Source: Amylostereum areolatum (lineage: Eukaryota > Basidiomycota > Agaricomycetes > Russulales > Stereaceae). Taken from it: a stretch of DNA of 64,000 nucleotides. Positions within the stretch are counted from its first letter, which is position 1, and every line of letters begins with the position of its first letter. Shown here one piece after another: positions 1-8,600 of this stretch. The position numbers and the translations under genes are program-made. The notes beneath the pieces were generated by a model, which was given only the letters and a program-made list of their open reading frames with translations, was not told the origin of the DNA and did no database searches. The stretch is taken from positions 310,001-374,000 of the forward strand of contig SAXG01000031.1 in assembly GCA_012932865.1 (NCBI GenBank). Direction: 5' to 3'.

Positions 1-565
1 TGCCGTCTCTACGACATTAAAAACTCCCACTACGGACCTCCCGAACGCACCGGTTTTCCTCCCGTTCAACGGAAAGCCGATCACCCCCCGCGACGACGCA
101 CCACTCCCCTACCCTTGGTCCGACGCCGTCACCGTCAACTGCCTCGTCCCCGTACAGAACCTCTGCAAGAAAGATCCCTGGACTGCGCACGGCCTCAACT
201 TCCGCATCTTCGAGTGGAGGTGGCACAAGGATCACGGTACTGTCGTCCTCGCCCTATACGTCCGGATCACTATGTGCATCAACGTAGATCTCGAACACCT
301 TGAATTCACCCTCCACGCCCCCACCTACCACACATACCTCATCCAAGACGCCCCCAACCCGATCCTCCAAACCAGTTTCACCTCCGTCTCCCAGTTTAAC
401 CGTCGGACCCCCGAATCCACCCCGCCACCAGTCCTCCGTCCCACCATCAAGGGTAAGACCCTTCGTCGCCGCCACCACGAACATAAGATCCGCCAGGCAG
501 TAAAAGCCGGCTACCTCACCAAGAAACTCCTCGGCCGTCGCCCCATCGCAGCGGACTTCTTCTAG
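1..565 (+). CDS. Chromovirus A pre-gag ORF, 5' partial
   Basis: This reading frame is open from the first bases of the window (frame 2) to a TAG at 563-565, about 187 codons, so its start lies outside. It encodes a proline-rich protein of unknown function. Its C-terminal end, reading LLGRRPIAADFF before the stop, recurs before the gag genes of elements B and C on the other strand, which argues for a real protein rather than a chance ORF. I recognise no domain. It lies upstream of gag, between the expected 5' LTR and the gag ATG at 1157. After the TAG the same frame stays open all the way into gag. It could be a separate ORF or the front half of a longer gag made by readthrough. Confidence 0.6.
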   Translation, partial: AVSTTLKTPTTDLPNAPVFLPFNGKPITPRDDAPLPYPWSDAVTVNCLVPVQNLCKKDPWTAHGLNFRIFEWRWHKDHGTVVLALYVRITMCINVDLEHLEFTLHAPTYHTYLIQDAPNPILQTSFTSVSQFNRRTPESTPPPVLRPTIKGKTLRRRHHEHKIRQAVKAGYLTKKLLGRRPIAADFF

Positions 566-1156
566 ACCATCATCACGTCCTCCACAGCCCCTCGTCCCCC
601 CACCCCGAACCTTCCCCCAGGCGTCTTTCGAGACTACTGTCCCGAAGAATACTATATCCTCACCTCGCAGCAGACTAAGGAATCCGTACGTTGGCTGCAC
701 GACGAACCAAACCGGCAACGTCGAGACTGGTACTTTGACGACCGCGACGAACAACCCTACGTCGAAGAATCGGATTTTGCCACCGCTGCGGACGTTCTAC
801 AGCGCTTCCTGAACCCCCCTCCGACCAACTCGCCCCCACCCCGTCGACGTACTGTAATCGAAGTCCCAGAAGGGATCAACCACAACGACACAACTGGGAA
901 GTGGTACGCCTATAGACGGAACAAGAACGGAACCCCAGGACGATCAGTAGTTGGGTGGCAGCCCACTTCGTTCAGTCCCGTCCAAGATCACTGGTCGTGG
1001 CATCATAACCAGCAATTCCTCACCCCCGCCGACTTCCTTGTCGCAAAACAAGTTGAGGACGAAGTTGAAGAAGCAGAAGAACGCCGACGAGAAACCCTAC
1101 GCCGCCTTGATCAAGAACTCGCCCAATCCCTCACCGTCCCCCTCCCCTTCGACAAG
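566..1156 (+). other. Conserved ATG-less coding segment between pre-gag ORF and gag (element A)
   Basis: The frame that follows the TAG at 563-565 is open for 197 codons and runs directly into gag, with no in-frame ATG before 1157. It translates to an aromatic- and charge-rich stretch (for example DWYFDD near 730 and KWYAYRRN near 900). Related peptides can be read in element B (about 44200-44770, minus) and C (about 49970-50560, minus), but there the frame relative to the stop differs. Gypsy-2 has a similar WYF...EADF stretch at about 7230-7290. Protein-level conservation without a start codon suggests readthrough, splicing or a non-AUG start; this is inference. Confidence 0.5.
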
Positions 1157-2182
1157 ATGTCCGATGCCGAATCCAAACCTGCCGTCTCCAAGCGGGAGAT
1201 CGGCCCCAAGCCAAAGCCATTCAAAGGCGATAGACGCGACACCCTCCGGTTCTCCCTCGAGCTCCGCATGTTCCTGCGCGTTAACAAAGATGTTTATGCC
1301 ACAGATGACGCCAAGATGATGCTCCTCCTCAGCCTGATGGAGGACAACACGGCGAAAGCCTGGGCCACGCATCGCCGCATGGAACTCTTCGCCAACGAAG
1401 ACGAGAAAGAAGACGCCGACACCCTCGACCCCACGCCCCCAACACTCCACTATAGCTCCTACAAAGAGCTCTTCGAGAGGTTTGGCAAAGACTTCGTGCC
1501 CGTCGATCCGAAGATAGAGGCTCAGCGTAAATTCAACGAGCTCGCAATGACCACCCGGGATGTCACTGACTTTATCACCGAGTTTGAGATGCTGGCAACC
1601 ATGTCAGCGTACGACGACGAGGCGCTAATCCACTTTTTCAAGAAGGGACTTCAGCGTGACCTCGGCAAGCAGGTGGCCCGGTCGTACCCGTTCCCCACCA
1701 AGCTCGCAGAGTGGAAGGAGCGCGCCCGCCGCATCAACCACCAGTGGCTCGAAGAGAACCCGGAGAGGAAGAGCAGTCAGTCCAAGGGGGCTGTCGCGCT
1801 CACCTCGAACGGTTCGACCAACGACTCCTCGTCGCGCCGAGTCGGCGCCTTCACCAACACCTCGACCCGCCCTGCAAAGCTGACGGACGACGAGCGCGCA
1901 AAGATGATGCGCGAAGGCAAGTGCTTCATGTGTCGACAAGCCGGTCACGTCTCTCGCGACTGCCCCAACCGCGACTCGAGTGCACAACGGGTGGGCGCAG
2001 TAGAGACTGGGTCCAAGGCCCCTCCCCTGCCGACAAACACGGCTCCGTCCACTGCGAAAGCAGCTCCCGACCCATCCAAAACCATCGCGGCGATCACTCG
2101 CCAGCTGAAGGATCTGGACACAGAAGGCAAGGAGCAGGCAGTAGCGCTGTTGAAGGACATCCTGGAATCGCAGGATTTTTGA
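1157..2182 (+). CDS. gag: Gag polyprotein of chromovirus A
   Basis: A 341-residue gag. The N-terminal half is a retrotransposon gag (capsid-like) domain. A CCHC zinc knuckle, CFMCRQAGHVSRDC, lies at about residues 255-268 and would bind element RNA. The C-terminus reads ILESQDF. Gag assembles the cytoplasmic virus-like particle in which reverse transcription occurs. The ATG at 1157 was chosen because gag of elements B and C begins at the same homologous place, before a shared KPKPF motif. Pol lies in the -1 frame and would be made by frameshifting at the gag stop. The reading frame is intact, so this copy could still supply capsid protein. Confidence 0.9.
   Translation: MSDAESKPAVSKREIGPKPKPFKGDRRDTLRFSLELRMFLRVNKDVYATDDAKMMLLLSLMEDNTAKAWATHRRMELFANEDEKEDADTLDPTPPTLHYSSYKELFERFGKDFVPVDPKIEAQRKFNELAMTTRDVTDFITEFEMLATMSAYDDEALIHFFKKGLQRDLGKQVARSYPFPTKLAEWKERARRINHQWLEENPERKSSQSKGAVALTSNGSTNDSSSRRVGAFTNTSTRPAKLTDDERAKMMREGKCFMCRQAGHVSRDCPNRDSSAQRVGAVETGSKAPPLPTNTAPSTAKAAPDPSKTIAAITRQLKDLDTEGKEQAVALLKDILESQDF
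2174..2182 (+). promoter_or_regulatory. Putative -1 frameshift site at the gag stop (element A)
   Basis: Gag ends GAT TTT TGA and pol continues in the -1 frame as TTG AAC. With the stop in the A site, the Phe tRNA on TTT can re-pair on the overlapping TTT one base back. The same layout occurs at the gag ends of Gypsy-2 (8592-8600), B (near 43208) and C (near 49108). It is not a canonical tandem-slip heptamer, so the mechanism is inferred. Confidence 0.5.
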
Positions 2183-5100
2183 ACCGCCCCCCAGTCGCGT
2201 CGTCTGGTGGAGGCAAAGGACTTTTGGTATCATCATCGAATTGTTTCGCTGTATTATCATCCATGCATACCTGTGAGCAATTGTATCCCCCGTGTTTGTA
2301 TCTGTCTACTGTCACCAAGAACAGGCAAACACCATCGATCACGCTCAAAGTCAAGCTGATCGGACGAGTTACTAAAAGAGAAATCGACGCAGACGCGCTG
2401 CTTGATAGCGGCGCAGAAGGAATTATCCTGAACCGAAGCTTCGTTGAACGCAAGAAGCTTACCACAAGAAAACTAGAAAACCCGTTCCCCGTGCGTAATG
2501 TGGACGGCACCGAGAACATCATGGGCTGGGTACGCGACACAACGACCCAGCGGATCCGGATATACTCGCAAGATTCAAAGGCGTACCATGAGGAAGAAGC
2601 TGAGTTCTTCATCACCGACATCGGCGATCATGACATGATCCTTGGAACAGACTGGCTCAATGAGCACAATCCCACCATAGACTGGCAACGAGACCGTGTT
2701 GACATGTTCCGCTGCCCCCCCTCATGCACTCTGTCCAAACCTCCTGTGACAAACCTCGCAACCAAGCCACGGAGACCATCATCGGTCCAATCACAGCGTA
2801 AGGTTGAAGCAGGTAAAACCCCGAGGACACCTCTCATTCTGGACGATCCCTTCCCAGAGCCAACATATGTGTCCTGGACCCCAGTCCCCACTTATGTTAT
2901 TCCTGCACGCAGAGTCAAAGGTGTTCGCGTCCGCACGGTCCATCGCTCCCCTCTACCCGCACGACTCTTCACTGAAGACGACGACAAGCGGCCCATGGTA
3001 TTCCGAGACTGGGAGATCAATGGACTACGCCGCGCCGGAATCCTCCCTGAAACCAATGGTCCTAATCCAGATACAATACCCATCCGCGCGGGCTTTACAA
3101 AAGCGCAGGAGCTTGCAGAGCATTCAAAAGAGAACACACGCCCGCAAACCTTTGAAGACTTAGTCCCCCCGCCGTACCGCGACTTCGCGCCTGTATTCGA
3201 CAAAAAAACCTCCGAGCGACTTCCTGACAGATGACCATGGGACCATGCTATCGACATGAAAGACGGCTTTGAACCCAAACCGTGCAAAATCTACCCCCTC
3301 TCACCTTCCGAGCAGATCGAACTCGACACCTTCCTCGACGACCACCTGAAGAAGGGCTATATCCGCCCATCGAAGTCACCTCAGGCGAGTCCGTTCTTCT
3401 TTGTGAAGAAAAAGGATGGAAAGCTGCGTCCCATACAGGACTATCGAGAATTAAACAAGGGCACTGTCAAGAATGAATATCCCTTGCCACTGATCCCTGA
3501 AATTGTCGACCGTCTCAAAGGTGCAAAGATCTTCTCCAAGATGGATGTTCGCTGGGGCTACAACAATGTCCGCATCAAGGAAGGCGACGAGTGGAAGGCT
3601 GCGTTCAAGACGAATCGCGGTCTCTTCGAACCTACGGTGATGTTTTTCGGGCTTATGAACTCCCCCACGACGTTTCAGGCAATGATGAATGAACTGTTCA
3701 AGGATCTCATCGACTCGGGCAAGGTCATCATCTACATGGACGACATCTTGGTGTTCACTCGCACCATGAACGAACACTGTGCCATAGTGCGGCAGGTTCT
3801 GCAGCGTTTGCAAGACAACGACCTCTTCCTCAAACCGGAGAAATGCGTCTTTGAACAAGACTCTGTCGAATACCTTGGACTCATCATCTCGCACGACAAG
3901 ATCGCTATGGACCCCGTCAAGGTAGCAGGTATTCAGGACTGGCCGACACCACGAACGGTCAAAGATGTGCAATCCTTCCTCGGCTTTGGCAACTTCTACC
4001 GACGTTTCATCAAGGACTTCTCCAAGGTGGCACGGCCCCTATTTGATCTGACAAAGAAGGACTGCACATGGGACTGGTCGACGGACTGCCAAACTGCGTT
4101 TGACGCACTGAAAGCTGTGTTTACTTCCTCCCCCGTCTTGGTCATGCCTGACCCAAAGAAGCCTTACCTCGTTGAAGTCGATGCCTCGGACTTTGCTACT
4201 GGAGGTATACTCTCGCAGAAAGGCGACGACGGTCACTGGCATCCAGTGGCGTATCTGTCCAAGGCCCTATCGGAACCGGAACGGAACTACGACATCTACG
4301 ACAAGGAGCTGCTTGCGATCATCCGTGCGCTTGAAGCCTGGCGCCACTACCTCGAAGGCGCCCCCGACACCGTCGAAATCTGGACAGATCACAAGAACCT
4401 GGAGCACTTCAAGACGGCACAGAAGCTGAGCCGCCGACAGGCACGTTGGGCTCTATTCCTCACTCGATTTGACTTCTCGCTCGTTCATAAACCAGGAATT
4501 TCCCACCGCCCGGATCCAATGTCTCGACGACCCGATCACAAGGATGGTGTTGAAAACGACAACAAGGAGCGCGTCTTGCTTGACCCCAAGTACTTCCAAG
4601 TACGCGCAACAAGGCCAGGAGCAGTAACCTCCCTCGGTGATGTCGAACTCCGACGACGTATCCGCGACTGCAAAACCAAGGACATCGAGGTCGTTCAAGC
4701 CCTGGACGCCATCTTACCAAACGGACCACGTACACTCGTCAAGAACCTTCAAGAGTGGAACTACGAAGAAGGCCTGGTCCTGTTTAGAGGAAAGGTATAT
4801 GTCCCTGCAGATGACGAGTTGCGACGCGACATTGTCAAAATGTACCATGAATCGCCCCTGGCTGGACACCCCGGTCGCTTCAAGACTTACGAGCTTGTGA
4901 GTCGTGAATATTGGTGGCCTGGCATGTCTGTCTTTGTCCGCGACTTTGTAGCAGGATGCGCAACCTGCCAGTCGACAAAGACACAGAGCAGCAGACCCCA
5001 CGTCGACATGATCCCAAACGAAGTACCCGATCGACCATTTGGCGTCATCTCCACCGACTTCATCGTCGAACTCCCTGACTGCGAAGGCTATAACGCCGTC

Positions 5101-6270
5101 AATGTCGTGGTCGATCGCCTCACCAAGATGGTGGTTACCACCCCATGTACAACGAAGATCACCAGCGATGGCACGGCCGACATTCTCTTCGACAAGGTAT
5201 ACCAACACTACGGCTTAGCAGACAAGATCATCTCGGATCGTGGACCCCAATTTGCTGGACAGGTGATGCGTACACTCAACGAGAAGCTCGGGATCAAGTC
5301 CGCCCTCAGCACAGCGTATCACCCACAGACAGACGGCCAAACCGAACGCGAGAACCAGAACCTCGAGCAGTTTCTGCGAGTATTCTGCAACTACCGTCAA
5401 GACGACTGGGTGAAGTGGTTGCCCTTCTTCGAGTTTTCTCACAACTCTCGCACCCATGCAGCTACTGGAAAGGCTCCCTTTGAAGTCCTCTACGGCTTCC
5501 TCCCCAAGATGTACCCATCCGTAAACCCGTCCTCAAAGGTCCCTGCAGTTGAAGAACGCCTCCGTCAACTTGAAGAAGTCCGACAAGAGATCAAAGCCAG
5601 CCTTGCCCTCGCATCGGACTTAATGAAGCACTACAATGGTGACACGATCAGCAAATCAACACTGTTCGCCATTGGAGACAAGGTCTGGCTCGAAGGCAAA
5701 AACCTGAAGACGACGAGGCCGAAAGCTAAGCTTGCTGCCAAACGATTTGGACCCTTCGAGATCGTTGACGTCATTAGCCCAGTGAACTACCACCTGAAGC
5801 TGCCGAAGACGTGGAGAATCCACCCAGTCTTCCATGCTTCGCTGCTCACCGCGTACAAGGAGACAACGGCACATGGTCCAAACTATGAACAACCGCCGCC
5901 TGACCTCCTTGATGACGAGGAAGAATATGACGTTGAAGACATCATCGACTCGAAGCCGACCCGCAACAAGAAAGGCATACAATACCTCGTCAAGTGGGCA
6001 GGCTATCCTGACTCCGAGAATACCTGGCTCCCTCGCTCCTCGCTCTCAAAGGTCACCGACATGATCGACGCCTTCCACAAACGCCATTCAAACGCGCCCC
6101 GCCCTGTGCGTTCCCTCGGCATCTCCTTTGACGATTTTCTCGCATCTACCCTTGCAGATGACATTGCGCTCCAGGCGAAAGCGCGTCTTAAAGGGGGGGT
6201 AATGTCACGGATCGCTCCATTTCTCTCTTCGTTTGCAGACCTCGTACACGCGACGTGTCACGGCACATGA
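2179..6270 (+). pseudogene. pol: Pol of chromovirus A (PR-RT-RNaseH-IN-chromodomain) with one nonsense codon
   Basis: The pol frame covers about 1,360 codons. In order: aspartic protease (LLDSGAEG, ~residue 75), reverse transcriptase with YMDD (~520), RNase H (VEVDASDFATG, ~665), integrase HHCC zinc finger (~890-930), DDE core (D near 958, D near 1018, E near 1056), and a C-terminal chromodomain (~1250-1295, ending in a WAGYP-type motif). The chromodomain places it in the chromoviruses, whose integrase targets methylated-histone chromatin. The only lesion I see is TGA at 3232-3234 between protease and RT. Element B has CGA at that position, so a single C-to-T change explains it. The last 22 codons run into the 3' LTR, as in element B. 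Confidence 0.92.
6190..6202 (+). promoter_or_regulatory. Polypurine tract of chromovirus A
   Basis: AAAGGGGGGGTAA lies immediately before the LTR start TGTCACGG. It is the expected primer site for plus-strand DNA synthesis. Element B has the complementary run at 37675-37690. Confidence 0.8.
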
Positions 6271-6622
6271 CTTTCCCTTGCATCACATGCTTCAATGACG
6301 TCATTGCCCGGACTTCCGAGCGGGGTTCCGCATCCTTATCTATAACACCACTGCTCCGGACCTTCGTCCTCCGCCCCATGACTCCTTTCCTATTGTTCCC
6401 CCCGCTCGCACCACTATCGCATCGCATCGCACCATCGTTCTCACTTGTATATAAGGACAGTGTTTCTCTTCCCTTTTCCCTAGACTGTCCATCTCGTCAT
6501 ACGGTACTGTAGCGCACGTTGCACTACCCTAGACCCCGGCACTCTCGAATCTATTTTCTTCTCGCTCCTCCCATCGTCGCGACTTAGGCGGTTCATCGGT
6601 CTCATAAACTGCGTTTCTGACA
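6203..6622 (+). repeat. 3' LTR of chromovirus A
   Basis: A 420 bp LTR with TGTCAC...CTGACA ends. Copies related to it bound element B at 37253-37674 and 45904-46326 on the minus strand. It contains a TATA box and, downstream, an 11-mer identical to the complement of the primer binding site found in element B. The matching 5' LTR lies outside the window. Confidence 0.9.
6448..6491 (+). promoter_or_regulatory. LTR promoter and self-priming 11-mer (element A)
   Basis: TATATAAGG at 6448-6456 is followed, 33 bases from its start, by TAGACTGTCCA (6481-6491). That is the expected RNA 5' end. The same 11 bases are the exact complement of the PBS next to the 5' LTR of element B (45891-45901), as in Tf1-type self-primed elements. 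Confidence 0.7.
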
Positions 6623-6834
6623 CCACTATTGCATCGCATCGCACCATCGTTCCCACTTGTATATAAGGACAGTATCCCTTTTCCCTTTTCCTCAGACTGT
6701 CCATCTCGTCATACGGTACTGTAGCGCACGTTGCACTACCCTAGACCCCGGCACTCTCGAATATATTTTCTTCTCGCTCCTCTCATCGTCGCGACTTAGG
6801 CGGTTCATCGGTCTCATAAACTGCGTTTCTGACA
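6621..6834 (+). repeat. Truncated LTR fragment of family A
   Basis: This segment repeats the last ~214 bp of the preceding LTR, starting at CACCACTATTGC and ending CTGACA, with a few substitutions. It has its own TATA box (near 6658). It is joined directly to the end of the first LTR at a shared CA and so looks like an LTR recombination product. Confidence 0.8.
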
Positions 6835-7038
6835 AACCAGGGTGTTGTACAAGATACTTGGAGTGAAGCCGTGGGAGGCGGACACTTGTGGGCTGGACAG
6901 AATGGTGTAGCCTTGGGGCACAGAAAAGGGTGTGTAGAGGCAACAGGAGAGGTATTCGTGTAAGAGTCTTGACACAGACAGGGAGAGTTGATGAAAGTAC
7001 GCGACCTGCGGCCGGGACTANACCTCACCCACTTATAA
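6835..7038. other. Unassigned segment containing an ambiguous base
   Basis: No gene or repeat is recognised here. A single N at 7021 marks an assembly ambiguity. Right after it the coding sequence of a different retrotransposon begins without any LTR, so this may be a collapsed gap. Confidence 0.5.
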
Positions 7039-7344
7039 ACAATTCCCTCGTTCGGACTCAACGGCTCCGACTCCAGTTCTGACTCCGACACCGACGTTGA
7101 GGACGAAAACTGCTACATATATCCCCTCCCTCTAGGCTTCACTGAACGAGGAAACGACTTCTTTGTCCAACTCGGAGACACCACTGTCGAAGTCGCCTTT
7201 GTAGCAACCCAAACAAGTGGCATCAGTTGGTACTTCGCCAACGAAAGCCAAGACGACCTCACTGAAGCCGACTTCAACCTCATCGCCGCCTCCGCCCTAC
7301 CGCCTATCACCGACGAAGACTTCTCCGATCTCGACGAACCAATC
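7039..7344 (+). other. Gypsy-2 pre-gag coding segment, 5' truncated
   Basis: The frame is open after a TAA at 7036-7038 and runs in frame into the gag ATG at 7345. It contains a WYF...EADF stretch resembling the pre-gag segment of element A (DWYFDD...EESDF). No known domain is recognised. It is presumably a fragment of a longer upstream frame. Confidence 0.45.
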
Positions 7345-8600
7345 ATGGCTGCCCAGTGGATCCACACCGACCCCCAACCCCCTCTCCCCGCCGAACTTGC
7401 CAACTGCACCGAAATCGGTGGAACATGGAACATTGTCATCGGCCAAACTGGCTCTCCCATCCAACACATGAATAACGGCACCGACGATGCCTGGCTCATG
7501 GAAGTAAATGGCCAATGGGTCGCCATCCCTGCCGTGCTTGTTGCTGCCCTCAACCTGCCACCCCCCACTGTCAACGTCACGGCCCCCCCATCACCGTCAA
7601 CCCCCCTGCAGTCACTGTTAGTGCCCCAGCCGCCGCCGCCGCCAGACCCCCCCGAAAGAAAGTCCATGCGAAAACTCCTGAAGGCTTCTCTGGGAAACGA
7701 GAGGACTTCAATGACTGGATGCGGTCGTGCGAGGAATACATGCGAGCTGCTGAGGATGACCTCGTGACGGACAAGGACAAAGTCCTCTTCATTCTCACCT
7801 ACATGACGGGGGAGGCAGCACGCACCTGGAAGGCCGAGTATGAGGATGCACACTTGGCCAATGGAGCCATGGTCGCCTGGGTGGACTTCCACAAAGCACT
7901 CAAAGGGGCCTTTACCGACGTCAATGAGCAGCACCGTGCCGCAGTCGAACTGGACGGGTTCAAACAGACGAAGGGTACCACTGCCCATGAATACTTCGCC
8001 AAGTTCGAGCAACTCGCAAGAAAGGCAGGATACTCCACGGCGCAGGACCCTATCCACCTCATGCAGCTGCTCAAACACAACGTCTACTATCGGACCATCG
8101 ACTCCATCTACGACAGCGGTCACGTTCCTCAGAAATACGAGGACCTCAAAGAGCGCATCATCCTGATTGACGGTCTGCGACAGGAGCGGGAGGACCTTAA
8201 GACCCAGCGCAGTGGACCCGTGCAGAACCAAAAACCCAAAGGACAAGGATCGTCCAATGGGCAACAAGGGGGGCAGGTCCCATGGCGCCGCGATGGAACC
8301 GGCACGGTGCATGGTGGCAAAGGTCAGCCGATGGACGTCAACCGTGTCGACATCAAGGGGCGATGCTTCCGCTGCGGACAGAATGGCCACCAGGTGCGGG
8401 ACTGCAGGGTGGACGTGAAGAACATCCGAGACATGTGGGGGAGGGACCGGTACACGGAACCACCAAAGCGGGAGGCTCGAGCACAGACGTTCGAGACGCC
8501 CACCGCCTGGGCTAGGAGCCTGTCGGCCGAAGATCGGAAAAGCATGATGGACGCGCTTCAAGCTCAGCCGAAGGTGGAGGAGAAGAAGGAGGGTTTTTGA
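7345..8600 (+). pseudogene. gag: Gypsy-2 gag with a poly-C frameshift
   Basis: The start ATG at 7345 (MAAQWIHT) opens frame 1. The reading frame must pass to frame 3 near a run of seven C at 7583-7589, where a one-base indel separates the N-terminal part from the capsid-like domain (from about 7660). A CCHC zinc knuckle, CFRCGQNGHQVRDC, lies at about 8367-8408. The gene ends EEKKEGF followed by TGA inside a TTTTTGA context, with pol in the -1 frame. The homopolymer indel could be a real mutation or a sequencing error; the other lesions in this element favour real decay. Confidence 0.8.
8592..8600 (+). promoter_or_regulatory. Putative -1 frameshift site at the Gypsy-2 gag stop
   Basis: GGT TTT TGA, with pol continuing from TTG in the -1 frame. 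It has the same arrangement as in elements A, B and C although the proteins have diverged considerably. Confidence 0.45.

Noticed and set aside
451..565. Intron from GTAAGA (near 452) to TTCTAG (565) removing the pre-gag stop
   Set aside because: The peptide encoded in this interval (HKIRQAVKA...LLGRRP) is conserved in elements B and C, and B lacks the GT donor, so the interval is coding.
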